A DNA stretch of 64,000 nt from Rhizobium sp. BK196 (lineage in GTDB: Bacteria > Pseudomonadota > Alphaproteobacteria > Rhizobiales > Rhizobiaceae): the NCBI RefSeq assembly GCF_014193255.1, contig NZ_JACHZB010000002.1, positions 434,001 to 498,000 on the forward strand, in the 5' to 3' direction. Positions 8,109 to 16,944 of this stretch are shown one piece after another; the first letter of the stretch is position 1, and each line of letters starts with the position of its first letter. Made by a program: the position numbers and the translations under genes. The notes beneath the pieces are model-generated. The model saw only the letters and a program-made list of their open reading frames with translations. It did no database searches and had not been told where the DNA came from.

Positions 8109-9677
8109 ATGGTGCTTGGCGCTGAAATCCTCGCATTCCTGGAAGCCTGTCCGATGGCGGTGCTTGTGCTCGACACCACCGGTCGCGTTATCTTTGCCAA
8201 TACCGGAGCCGGGCATCTCCTCCATCTCGAAGACAGGCTCGCCGCCGTCGATATTGCCGACCTCATTCCGGAATGGCCGTTGCTCTCAGGTGTCTCCACT
8301 GTCTTCATCAGCGATCATTCCGGTCAGCGTCGACTATACAGCGTACAGGTCATGAACTGGCCGACAGGTATGGAGACGGTCACGGTTGCTTTCTTCGAGC
8401 CGGTGGATGACGAGCGCGCTGCAGGTTACGCGGCGCGGGAGGCCAATCTGCGTTTGCGCTATGTCATCGAGATGCTGCCGGAGGCGGTCTGCGTGTTCGA
8501 TGCCAACGACCGCTATGTTCTCTGGAACCAGAAATATGCTGAGCTTTACGCTGATATAGCCGAACATCTTAGGCCCGGGGTCGCCTTTGAGGATATATTG
8601 AGGACCAGCCTCGCCGGCGACGGGATGCGCGAGCTCGTCGAGGACAAGGAGGCATGGTTCAGCGCCCGCATGCAGAAATTTCGTCAGCCGGTTTCGCAAG
8701 AAGAGCAGCAGTTGCGGGATGGCCGGTGGCTGCGCCACGATGACCGGCGCACGCCCGACGGCGGCGCGATCGGCATGCGCATCGATATTACCGGCCTCAA
8801 GCAGCGGGAAGACTGGCTTCGCCAATTGTTCAACGCCAATCCCATGCCCATGCTTTTGTGCGATGGCGATAGTCTCGCCATTCTTCAGGCCAACCAGGCA
8901 GCCGTTGATTTTTATGGTTTCCTACCAGCAACGCTACTGTCGAAGCGAGCTTGCGACATGCATGTCGACGGCGACCTCGAAGCATTCGAGAAAATCCTTC
9001 TCCATCTCGACCGTGTCTGTGATGCCCGCACGATCTGGCGACAGACGACGCGGGACGGATCGGAGCGCCACGTGCTGATCTATATCCGTCAGCTCCAGGA
9101 GGGAGCCGAGCATCGGCTGCTGCTCACCGTGGCCGATGTCAGCGACAGAGTTCTTGCCGAGACCGAAGCCAATCGTTTGGCCCATCACGACATTCTCACT
9201 GGCCTGCCAAATAGGATGCAATTCTACAAGGCGCTCGAAAAAGCCCTTGCATCGGAGGACCGGGAAAAGGTCATCATCTGCTGTCTGGATCTGGATGGAT
9301 TCAAGCCCGTCAATGACACGTTTGGCCATGCTGCCGGAGATGACGTGCTGAAAGATGTCGCCCATCGGCTGCAGATGCATGCGCGAGGTCATCTGCTCGC
9401 CCGCCTCGGGGGTGATGAATTTGCAATCCTGATGACGGGAGAAAGAGGCGAAGCGATTGATCTCGCCGAGCGCTGCATCGGCGCCTTCGAGCAGCCTTTT
9501 ATTATCAATGGTCTTGCCATACGGCTCGGCATCAGCATCGGCATTGCTGCGGGAGTGGACCGCGAAACGCTCATGCAGGAGGCGGACCGGGCGCTCTATC
9601 GCGCCAAGGCGGACGGTCGCAACATCTGGCGAGTGACACCTCCGGATTTGCCTGTTCGGAAGCGCGCCAAGGCCTGA
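8109..9677 (+). CDS. Multi-PAS diguanylate cyclase (GGDEF protein)
   Basis: The 522-residue protein has three PAS-like regions (roughly residues 5-105, 115-235 and 240-350) and a C-terminal GGDEF domain (about 357-515). The active-site loop GGDEF is intact at residues 434-438, preceded by LDLDGFKPVNDTFGHAAGDD. No RxxD inhibitory site is present five residues before GGDEF, so classical product inhibition is unlikely. No transmembrane segment or EAL domain is visible, so it is probably a cytoplasmic sensor making cyclic di-GMP. The start at 8109 has only a weak GGA upstream, and a slightly different start is possible. Confidence 0.9.
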   Translation: MVLGAEILAFLEACPMAVLVLDTTGRVIFANTGAGHLLHLEDRLAAVDIADLIPEWPLLSGVSTVFISDHSGQRRLYSVQVMNWPTGMETVTVAFFEPVDDERAAGYAAREANLRLRYVIEMLPEAVCVFDANDRYVLWNQKYAELYADIAEHLRPGVAFEDILRTSLAGDGMRELVEDKEAWFSARMQKFRQPVSQEEQQLRDGRWLRHDDRRTPDGGAIGMRIDITGLKQREDWLRQLFNANPMPMLLCDGDSLAILQANQAAVDFYGFLPATLLSKRACDMHVDGDLEAFEKILLHLDRVCDARTIWRQTTRDGSERHVLIYIRQLQEGAEHRLLLTVADVSDRVLAETEANRLAHHDILTGLPNRMQFYKALEKALASEDREKVIICCLDLDGFKPVNDTFGHAAGDDVLKDVAHRLQMHARGHLLARLGGDEFAILMTGERGEAIDLAERCIGAFEQPFIINGLAIRLGISIGIAAGVDRETLMQEADRALYRAKADGRNIWRVTPPDLPVRKRAKA

Positions 9678-9684
9678 TCGGCCG

Positions 9685-10554
9685 TCAGCTCTCGTCCTGC
9701 CTTGCTGCAAGCAGCCAATCGCGAAGCATTCTCGCCTCGCGCGAGAGGCCTCTTGCTTCGATGAGCCAGTAGGCCTTGTCCAAATCGGAAGCCCTCTCGA
9801 AGAGGGAGACGAGCGAACCCGCCGCGATCTCTTCTGCAATCAGCGCTGTCGGGCAAAGGCCGATACCCTGGCCGCTGATCAACGAGCCGATCATGAGATT
9901 GAAGTCGGCAAAAACAGGTCCGGCCTTCGGCGCGGAATGGATGCCGGCGCCCGACATCCAGCGCGCCCAGGCATCGGTCGTCTCGTCGTGCAGAATTTCG
10001 CAGCCAAGCAGGTCAGCTGGCGTGTGAAAGGGGCCATGCCGGGCGAGGAATTCTGCCGAACAGGTTGGTCTGGTTTCGGCATCCAGGAGCTTGATGGCAC
10101 CGGATTCCGGCCGCACGCCGTGGCAGACGAGGAGATCGGCACCTGCCGCTTCGGGCGTCCTGGCATCCAGCGCATAGACGATGTTGATCCTGATATGAGG
10201 GAAAGTAATTCTCAGCCTAGGCAGCTGCGGAATGAGCCATCGCACCGCCATGGAGGGAATGCATGCAACGCTGACCGGCCGGCTGTTTGCTTCCAGCCTC
10301 AACTGCCGGGCGGCGACTTCGATATGCGCCAACGCATGTGTAACGGCTGCGCCGAATTCCCTGCCTGCGGCCGTCAGCGTCACGCCCCGGCTATGACGCA
10401 AAAATAAGGGCATGCGGAGCCAATTCTCCATCGCCCTAACGTGCTGGCTGATGCCGGCCGGTTTCAGGTTCAGTTCGGCAGCCGCCCTGACGAAGCTTTC
10501 GTGGCGTGCGGCAGCTTCGAATGCCCGCAGTGATGCGAGGGGAAGGTTTCTCAT
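9685..10554 (-). CDS. LysR-family transcriptional regulator (GcvA-like)
   Basis: The 289-residue product starts with a winged helix-turn-helix (LASLRAFEAAARHESFVRAAAELN) and continues into a LysR substrate-binding domain of the GcvA/AmpR-like branch (for example VACIPSMAVRWLIPQLPR). I prefer the ATG at 10554 (MRNLPLAS), where the family normally begins; an ATG at 10590 would add 12 residues. It is divergent from the DUF1989 gene at 10700 and probably regulates it and itself. It converges on the GGDEF gene with only 7 bases between stops. The inducer is unknown. Confidence 0.9.
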   Translation of the reverse strand: MRNLPLASLRAFEAAARHESFVRAAAELNLKPAGISQHVRAMENWLRMPLFLRHSRGVTLTAAGREFGAAVTHALAHIEVAARQLRLEANSRPVSVACIPSMAVRWLIPQLPRLRITFPHIRINIVYALDARTPEAAGADLLVCHGVRPESGAIKLLDAETRPTCSAEFLARHGPFHTPADLLGCEILHDETTDAWARWMSGAGIHSAPKAGPVFADFNLMIGSLISGQGIGLCPTALIAEEIAAGSLVSLFERASDLDKAYWLIEARGLSREARMLRDWLLAARQDES

Positions 10555-10699
10555 TTCAGGATGACTAAGCAAAACTTTCCCATAGGGCAAGAAACATCTC
10601 GGTTGCCCAATGGCGCAGCCCTGCTAAGAGTGCTCGGCGACTTATCGCGTGTCACCGGGCGCAGCACCCGACGACCGCAAGCGGAGCGGAACCAACCGG

Positions 10700-11557
10700 A
10701 TGTCGGAGCAGTCGATAGTGCCAATTCCATCTGACGCGGCCGAGCGGCGGTCAGCACCGCCCGTCGTCGTCTATCCCGTCGAAACGTTGCCTTCCGCCGA
10801 TCTCCGTCTGCTCGAGGCCGCCCGCCAAACGCTGACGAAGATCAGCGAGGTGATTGTGCCACCGCGCAAGGCGGGCAGCTTCCACGTTCCGCAGGGGCAT
10901 TTCTTTCGCATCGTCAGTATCGACGGTCCGCAGGTTGGTGACCTCAATCTTTGGAACGCTGCCGATCTCACCGAACGGTTTTTCAGCGGCAAGACACGGG
11001 CTCTACACGCAACCCATGTCGGGGTCGGCGATCGTCTCTGGAGCACGCTGCCGCACCTGCGCCCTATGGCGACCATCACCTATGACAGCCTTGGCTGGTA
11101 CGGATGGGACGACGATGGCGCCGGCATTCACGATGTCATCGGCACGCGTTGCGATCCCTATACCAACCGATTGCTGAAGGATAGCGACTATCATCATTGC
11201 TGCCATTCGAACCTGACGCGGGCGCTAGCCGCCGAGAGCGGCATGTCGGTCGAGCAAGCCGAGATACATGTGCATGACGTCCTCAACGTCTTCATGTGCA
11301 CCGGCTTCACCAGGGACACGCACCAATATTTCATGAAGGCGAGTCCCGTCAGGCCGGGAGATTTCATCGAGTTCTTTGCTGAGATCGATCTTCTTGGTGC
11401 CCTGTCGGCCTGCCCGGGCGGCGATTGCGGCACAGGCCATTCAAGCGACGAGGCCGCCTGCTATCCTTTGAAGGTCGAAATATGGAAGCCCGATCCTGCT
11501 GCACTCGCCAGCTGGACGCCACCGGAACCGAATCCCTATCCGAGAACGCATCGGTAA
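10700..11557 (+). CDS. DUF1989 (urea carboxylase-associated) family protein
   Basis: The 285-residue product matches the DUF1989 family: VPQGHFFRIVSIDGPQVGDLN, the middle segment YDSLGWYGWDDDGAGIHDVIG, HHCCHSNLTRAL and the C-terminal GDCGTGH. Conserved His/Cys positions suggest a metal site. Some DUF1989 proteins act as carboxyguanidine deiminase subunits beside guanidine carboxylase; no such carboxylase is present here, so this one probably has another amidine or amine-type substrate. The ATG at 10700 has GGAG about 12 bases upstream. The divergent LysR gene is the obvious candidate regulator. The reaction is unknown. Confidence 0.85.
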   Translation: MSEQSIVPIPSDAAERRSAPPVVVYPVETLPSADLRLLEAARQTLTKISEVIVPPRKAGSFHVPQGHFFRIVSIDGPQVGDLNLWNAADLTERFFSGKTRALHATHVGVGDRLWSTLPHLRPMATITYDSLGWYGWDDDGAGIHDVIGTRCDPYTNRLLKDSDYHHCCHSNLTRALAAESGMSVEQAEIHVHDVLNVFMCTGFTRDTHQYFMKASPVRPGDFIEFFAEIDLLGALSACPGGDCGTGHSSDEAACYPLKVEIWKPDPAALASWTPPEPNPYPRTHR

Positions 11558-11593
11558 ATCGGCGGGCAGCACAATTCTCCTATGGAGGAGCGG

Positions 11594-12859
11594 TCAGACG
11601 ATCAGGATGGCTCTGAAATCGTTGACATTGGTGCCCGTCGGGCCGGTTTCGAAGAGGTCGCCGATGGCCTTGAAGCCGGAATAGCTGTCATTGGTATCCA
11701 GCACATGGCGCGGGCCAAAGCCTGCGGCGCGCAGCCGCTTGACCGTGCTGCCGTCGGCAAAGGCGCCGGCATTGCTTTCCGAGCCGTCGATACCATCGGT
11801 GTCGGCGGCAAGCACGTGAACGCTGTCATAACCGTCGATCGCCAGCGCCATGGCCAATGCGAATTCGCTGTTGCGCCCGCCTTTGCCCCCCCTGGTGCGC
11901 AACGTCACTGTCGTTTCGCCGCCGGAGAGGATGACGACCGGCCTTTTGAACGGCCGGTCGCGTCCAGCGACTTCCCGGGCGATTGCCGCATGCATCAGTG
12001 CCACATCGCGCGATTCCCCCTCGATGGAATCCGAGAGGATCGCCGGCGCAATGCCTTGCGCGCGGGCGGACTCGGCAGCGGCTTCGAGCGACACGCTGGC
12101 CGAGGCGATGATGTGATGTTCGTGACGGGCAAAGACCGGGTCGTCCGGCCGCGGTGCATCGGCCTTTGGAGAGCTCAAATGATCCATGGCCGCCTGCGGC
12201 AGCTTGAGGCTGTATTGCTGGATGATCTGGATCGCGTCATGCCGGGTTGAGTTGTCGGGAACGGTCGGACCCGAGGCGACATGGGCGGGGTTGTCGCCGG
12301 GAATATCGGAGACGATCAGGCTGACGACACGGGCTTTGGTCGCGGCGGCCAATCGCCCGCCCTTGATGGTGGAGAGATGCTTGCGTACGACGTTCATGTC
12401 CGAGATCGGCGCGCCCGAGGCGAGCAGCAGTTCGTTGAGCAGGATCTCATCCTGCAGTGTCAGGCCTTCGGGCGGGGAAGGCAGCAGTGCCGAGCCGCCG
12501 CCGCAGATCAGGGCTATGACGAGATCGTCCTCGCCCAATCCTGCGACTGCTTCCATCAGCCGCCTGGAGCCGATAAGGCCGGCTGCATCCGGAACCGGGT
12601 GGGCGGCTTCGATGATCTCGACGTGCCGCGTTTCGCAGCCATAGCCGTAGCGGGTGACGACCACGCCTTCGAGCGGCCCCTTCCATACGCTTTCCAGGGC
12701 GCGTGCCATCTGCGCTGCACCCTTGCCGGCGCCAACCACGACTGTCTTGCCCTTTGGTTTTTTCGGCAGATGCGCGGTGATGCCGGTCAGCGGATCGGCG
12801 GCGCGCACGGCTGCGGAAAACAGGCTGGCCAAGAAATCGCGGGGGGAGAGCAGGGTCAT
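11594..12859 (-). CDS. ttuD: Glycerate 2-kinase / TtuD-type protein (MOFRL family)
   Basis: The 421 residues fit the two-domain GckA/TtuD family, long annotated as hydroxypyruvate reductase but with members shown to be glycerate 2-kinases. Motifs are VVGAGKGAAQMA, the glycine-rich CGGGSALLPSPPEGLTL, VSDIPGDNPAHVASGPT, LSGGETTVT and the C-terminal ADTDGIDGSESNAGAFADG. It should phosphorylate D-glycerate and feed tartrate or glyoxylate-derived carbon into glycolysis. The gene is divergent from a tartrate-type MFS carrier, the expected import partner. The symbol is by analogy with tartrate utilisation loci; ttuA and ttuC are not in the window. Confidence 0.88.
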   Translation of the reverse strand: MTLLSPRDFLASLFSAAVRAADPLTGITAHLPKKPKGKTVVVGAGKGAAQMARALESVWKGPLEGVVVTRYGYGCETRHVEIIEAAHPVPDAAGLIGSRRLMEAVAGLGEDDLVIALICGGGSALLPSPPEGLTLQDEILLNELLLASGAPISDMNVVRKHLSTIKGGRLAAATKARVVSLIVSDIPGDNPAHVASGPTVPDNSTRHDAIQIIQQYSLKLPQAAMDHLSSPKADAPRPDDPVFARHEHHIIASASVSLEAAAESARAQGIAPAILSDSIEGESRDVALMHAAIAREVAGRDRPFKRPVVILSGGETTVTLRTRGGKGGRNSEFALAMALAIDGYDSVHVLAADTDGIDGSESNAGAFADGSTVKRLRAAGFGPRHVLDTNDSYSGFKAIGDLFETGPTGTNVNDFRAILIV

Positions 12860-12940
12860 TATGATCTCTCTGGAGATACGGCAGGAAGGATGACTTCCGC
12901 TCTTTTAGGCATGACTGGCGAGCTATCGCTTGTCAATCTA

Positions 12941-12965
12941 ATAGCGGTCCCTATCCGTTCGCTAT
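12941..12965. promoter_or_regulatory. Inverted repeat between divergent ttuD-like and MFS genes
   Basis: ATAGCG and CGCTAT form a perfect 6-base inverted repeat with a 13-base spacer in the divergent intergenic region, 82 bases from the kinase start and 68 from the carrier start. The spacing is compatible with a dimeric regulator such as LysR or GntR type. No match to a known operator was made. Confidence 0.3.
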
Positions 12966-13032
12966 GATTGATAATTGCCCCGACGCGGCTATCTATCAAA
13001 GAGAAAAGCAACAATCATTTGGAGAAATTGCA

Positions 13033-14325
13033 ATGGTCAACGAACAGCAGTTGATCTCGAAGATCACCTGGCGGCTCATGCCATTCCTCGGAATCCTTTA
13101 TCTTATTGCCTATATTGATCGTCAAAACGTCAGTTATGCCAAGCTGCAAATGGTCGACGCGCTCGGCATGAGCGAATATGCCTATGGGCTTGGCGCCTCG
13201 CTCTTCTTTATCGGCTATTTCCTCTTTGAAGTGCCGAGCAACCTGTTCCTCGACAAATTCGGTGCGCGTGTCTGGTTCGCGCGCATCCTGGTTTCCTGGG
13301 GCATTGTCACGATCCTGCTCTCCTATACTCAGAACGCGACGATGTTCTACATCCTGCGCTTCCTCCTCGGCGTCTGCGAAGCAGGCTTTTTTCCAGGCGT
13401 CCTTTATCTTTTGACGCTCTGGTTCCCGGCGGATTATCGCGGCCGCATGGTGGGGCTGTTCATGATCTTCAGTGCGCTTGCCAATGCCGTTGGCGCGCCG
13501 GTTGGCGGCATGTTGCTTGATCTCGACGGTTTTCTCGGCCATGCCGGCTGGCAATGGGTTTTCCTGGCAACCGGTATTCCGGCCGTCGTCGCCGGGATCG
13601 TCACCTTCTTCTATCTCAATGGCCGGCCTGAAGACGCAGATTTCCTCAGCGACGAGGAGAAGAGCTGGCTCGCAAATCGGCTAGCATCCGAAAATTCCGG
13701 CATGGATCACAATGCGGAAAACGGCTTCAAGGCGCTGACCGATCCGCGCGTCCTGTTGATGGCGCTTTGCTACATCGCCTTTCCACTGGCCGCCTATGGT
13801 CTTAGCTATTGGTTGCCGACTATCGTAAAGGCTTTCGGCGTCAGCAATACCGTGAACGGTTTCCTCAACATAATCCCGTGGATGCTGGTGGCGATCGCGC
13901 TATGGGCGGTCCCGGCTGCCGCCGACAAGGTGAAGGCGAAGACGCCCTATATCGTCATTCCCGCCTTCATCGGCGCGGCCTGCCTGCTGCTCTCGGCGCT
14001 CGTTCCCAACAACACGCTGCAGTTCATCTTCCTCTGCATTGCCGCGGCCGGCATCTTCGCGCCGCAGCCGGTCTTCTGGAGCCTGCCGTCCCGCTTCCTG
14101 AAGGGCGCAGGTGCTGCCGCCGGCCTTGCCGCCATCAATTCCGTCGGCAATCTCGGCGGCTTCGTCGCCCAGAACGTCGTGCCCTGGATCAGGGACGAGA
14201 CAGGAAGCACGATTGCGCCGATGTTCTTCCTGGCTGCCTGTCTCGCTGCCGGTGCGTTGCTCGTCTTCGTCGTCGCCACGGTGATGACGCGCAAGCAGCA
14301 CGATACCGTGCCGCGCGGCGCCTGA
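13033..14325 (+). CDS. MFS carrier of the anion:cation symporter group (tartrate TtuB-like)
   Basis: The 430-residue protein has 12 predicted helices and the ACS-family pattern, including YIDRQNVSYAKLQM after helix 1 and SLFFIGYFLFEVPSNLFLDKFGARVW (motif A region). ACS members import organic anions such as tartrate, glucarate or phthalate. I chose the ATG at 13033 because GGAG lies at 13021-13024; an earlier ATG at 12964 would add 23 polar residues. It is divergent from the glycerate kinase gene, which favours tartrate or glycerate as substrate. The substrate is an inference. Confidence 0.88.
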   Translation: MVNEQQLISKITWRLMPFLGILYLIAYIDRQNVSYAKLQMVDALGMSEYAYGLGASLFFIGYFLFEVPSNLFLDKFGARVWFARILVSWGIVTILLSYTQNATMFYILRFLLGVCEAGFFPGVLYLLTLWFPADYRGRMVGLFMIFSALANAVGAPVGGMLLDLDGFLGHAGWQWVFLATGIPAVVAGIVTFFYLNGRPEDADFLSDEEKSWLANRLASENSGMDHNAENGFKALTDPRVLLMALCYIAFPLAAYGLSYWLPTIVKAFGVSNTVNGFLNIIPWMLVAIALWAVPAAADKVKAKTPYIVIPAFIGAACLLLSALVPNNTLQFIFLCIAAAGIFAPQPVFWSLPSRFLKGAGAAAGLAAINSVGNLGGFVAQNVVPWIRDETGSTIAPMFFLAACLAAGALLVFVVATVMTRKQHDTVPRGA

Positions 14326-14459
14326 GGGACTCTGTGCAGGCGAATGACAGGTGCAGGATTTTTCTCATGGCCGAATGAGCCACGAGCAAAATTATCGGCA
14401 GTTTTCGCCGATATTTGAGGAGCATAGCCGGAACAGTGATGTAGCCTCGGCCGAGAAAG

Positions 14460-14494
14460 CGAAAAAGCAGCGGCGTTGAACACATCAACGCCGC
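14460..14494 (-). terminator. Rho-independent terminator of the glycine-zipper gene
   Basis: A perfect 10-base stem (14470-14479 with 14485-14494) encloses a 5-base loop. Read on the minus strand, it is followed by TGCTTTTTCGC, a short U-tract. It lies 34 bases past the stop codon of the gene at 14528-14833. Confidence 0.75.
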
Positions 14495-14527
14495 ATCAAT
14501 GATTTGCGCTAGCGGGTATCTCGGGCG

Positions 14528-14833
14528 TTAGTCGCAGACCCGAACGGTTTCGGTATGATAGCCGCCGTCGTAACGGTTGCGAACATCACGATCTTCATAC
14601 CAGCATCTCGGCGGCGGCGGGCCTGCATCGTAATAGCGAGGACCCTCGACATAACGAGGGCCGCTATTGGCAAGCGCACCACCGATCAAGCCGCCAACGA
14701 CACCGGCAGCAACGCCGCCGGCAATGATGCGGCCGGTATTGTTGTGATGGTGATGATCGCGTGCGGCAGCAGGCTGAATAGCCGAGCCCACAAGGGCCGT
14801 CGCGATCAACAGACTGCTAACAATTCTCTTCAT
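14528..14833 (-). CDS. Small secreted glycine-zipper protein
   Basis: The 101-residue protein has a clear Sec signal peptide (MKRIVSSLLIATALVGSAIQ, cleavage probably after AAA near residue 24). A His/Asn run follows (DHHHHNN) and then a glycine-zipper helix (GGVAAGVVGGLIGGALA). The C-terminal half is rich in Tyr, Pro and Asp and has two cysteines (CWYEDRD and a terminal VCD). Similar small envelope proteins are common in rhizobia, with no assigned function. AAGGAG stands just upstream of the ATG and a terminator follows, so it is a single-gene unit. The His run could bind metal, but that is speculation. Confidence 0.85.
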   Translation of the reverse strand: MKRIVSSLLIATALVGSAIQPAAARDHHHHNNTGRIIAGGVAAGVVGGLIGGALANSGPRYVEGPRYYDAGPPPPRCWYEDRDVRNRYDGGYHTETVRVCD

Positions 14834-15024
14834 GACATTCTCCTTAGTCGCAGATCGCCCCTATCGAACATAAAATGCTCCACGGCGGCGTTTGTTCGTT
14901 CAAATCTTGCACCTTTTGAGGCAAGCAGGCCAAGAAAACGGTAGGTAGGCCCTCAATTTATATTTTGCACTGAAATCCTCAGCGCGAATTCGGTGGATCA
15001 AACGCACAATCGCAACTGCCGGCA

Positions 15025-16920
15025 TCAGGTCGCCGATTCTGTCACCGTTTCTTCCAGCACGTCCTCGGGAATATCGTCGAAGGATGCGTAGTTGAGGTTA
15101 TAGAGCTTTGAGTAAAGCTTGCCGTTTTTCATGAGCTGGTGGTGATTACCGCTTTCGACGATCTCGCCGTTCTGCAGCACGATGATGCGGTCCGCTTCGC
15201 GGATCGTTGCCAGACGGTGGGCGATGACGAGACCGGTGCGGTTTTCGAGCAGCTTCACAAGCGCCTTCTGGATCAGCATTTCGGTATAGCTGTCGATATT
15301 GGCCGTCGCCTCGTCGAGCACGAGGATCTTGGCGTCGGCCACTAGTGCGCGGGCAAAGGAAAGAAGCTGGCGCTGGCCGAGCGAAAGATTGCCGCCGCGC
15401 TCGCCGAGCATACTGTCATAGCCCTGGGGCAGACGCATGATGAAGTCATGTGCACCAACGGCCTTGGCGGCCTCGATCACCTGCTCACGTGTGGCTTCCG
15501 TCTTATGATACCGGATATTTTCGAAAACGGTGCCGGTGAAGAGGAAGGGTTCCTGCAACACCATGGCTATCTGCTGGCCGAGCGAATCCTGAGTGAGTTC
15601 GCGCACGTCATGGCCGCCGACCATCACCTGTCCCTGCTGCACCTCGTAGAAACGGTGGATCAGCGACATGCAACTCGATTTGCCCGAACCCGTCGGGCCG
15701 ACAAGGGCGACCGTCTCTCCGGGATTGACCCTGAAGCTCACATGCTTGAGCACCGGCTGCTTGGGGTTGTACCCGAACACGACATCGCGGAATTCGACGG
15801 AGCCGTCCATGTCGGGCGAGAGCACCTTGGCATCCGGAGCATCCTTGATTTCGATCGGCACGTCGAGCACGTCGGTCAGCCGCTGCCCCGAGGCCATGGC
15901 GCGCTGCATGACCGAATATTGCAACGTCAGCGAGCGGATAGGGTCGAAGAAGCGCTGGATGTAGAAGAGGAAGGCGACGAGTACACCGACGTCGAGCGCC
16001 TGGTTCAATACGCGCGCACCGCCGACGACGATGACGAGCGCCATGGCGATACCTGTCAGCGTATCGACGATCGGCACCATGATCTGCGCGTATCGGGCCG
16101 CCGTCAGATGTGTCAGCAGGTTGGCATGCGCCTTGTCGTCGTAAAGCGTGAAGTTGACCTCCTGCCGATCCATGCTCTGGACGGCACGCACGCCATGGAT
16201 CGCTTCGGCAAGCGCGCCATTCGCGACCGAATTCGTCTCATGCGCTGCCATGAAAGACTTGCGGGCGAGCGGCAGCCAGAACAGGCGCACGACAAAGAGT
16301 ACCGGCAGCACGGACAGCGTCAGGAGGCCGAGCTTGAAGTCGAGATAGAGCATCACGAAGACGATGCCGAAGAGCAGGAAGATATCACCGACGGACAGCA
16401 CGCAGGTTTCCAGAAATTCCTGCATCGAATTGACGTCGCCCTGCAGGCGCGACATCAGCCGGCCGATCTCAGTCTTATCCATGAAGGAGAGCGACACGCG
16501 CTGAAGATGGGAGAACATCGCCTTGCGGATATCGAAGAGCACGTTTTCCGCTACGCCGCCGACTAACGTTTCCTGAAAATAGCTGGCCCCGTAGTTGATG
16601 AGGATGGCGATCAGGAAGGCGACGATCGCTAAGGTCAGTGCTGAGCCATTGTCGTCCGGCTGCATGCCATGGTCGATGGCGTAGCGGATAATCAGCGGAA
16701 TGAGAAGCTGCATGCCGGTAAAGACCAGCACGGAAATCACCGACAGGATGACATCGCGCCGGTAGGGATGGACGAAGGCCCAGATGCGCTTGACGATGTT
16801 GGAATCGAAGACCTTGCCGAAGATTTCCTCTTCTACACGCTGCGAGCCGACGACTGCTCTTGGCGGGCGTCTGCCATCCTCGCGAACGTCGGAGCGTTCG
16901 GTTTCCAGTTCCTCGGCCAT
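15025..16920 (-). CDS. ABC exporter half-transporter, second subunit of a heterodimer
   Basis: The 631-residue protein is a fused membrane-plus-ATPase exporter half (membrane domain about 45-340, ATPase about 375-615). Walker A is GPTGSGKSS, Walker B ILVLDEATANID with the catalytic Glu, and the H-loop is IAHRL. The signature is LSLGQ instead of LSGGQ. An altered signature here combined with a changed Walker B in the upstream partner is the pattern of asymmetric heterodimeric exporters such as TM287/288, where one ATP site is degenerate. The ATG at 16920 has AGGAGG upstream and follows the partner stop by 24 bases. The exported substrate is unknown (drug or lipid-like). Confidence 0.92.
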   Translation of the reverse strand: MAEELETERSDVREDGRRPPRAVVGSQRVEEEIFGKVFDSNIVKRIWAFVHPYRRDVILSVISVLVFTGMQLLIPLIIRYAIDHGMQPDDNGSALTLAIVAFLIAILINYGASYFQETLVGGVAENVLFDIRKAMFSHLQRVSLSFMDKTEIGRLMSRLQGDVNSMQEFLETCVLSVGDIFLLFGIVFVMLYLDFKLGLLTLSVLPVLFVVRLFWLPLARKSFMAAHETNSVANGALAEAIHGVRAVQSMDRQEVNFTLYDDKAHANLLTHLTAARYAQIMVPIVDTLTGIAMALVIVVGGARVLNQALDVGVLVAFLFYIQRFFDPIRSLTLQYSVMQRAMASGQRLTDVLDVPIEIKDAPDAKVLSPDMDGSVEFRDVVFGYNPKQPVLKHVSFRVNPGETVALVGPTGSGKSSCMSLIHRFYEVQQGQVMVGGHDVRELTQDSLGQQIAMVLQEPFLFTGTVFENIRYHKTEATREQVIEAAKAVGAHDFIMRLPQGYDSMLGERGGNLSLGQRQLLSFARALVADAKILVLDEATANIDSYTEMLIQKALVKLLENRTGLVIAHRLATIREADRIIVLQNGEIVESGNHHQLMKNGKLYSKLYNLNYASFDDIPEDVLEETVTESAT

Positions 16921-16944
16921 CTTGTTTCCTCCTGCGCCGGTTTC

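Noticed and set aside
15448..16566. A 372-codon rightward frame rich in Asp, Glu and His
   Set aside because: Antisense to the ABC exporter gene; the composition is that expected from the complement of that gene.
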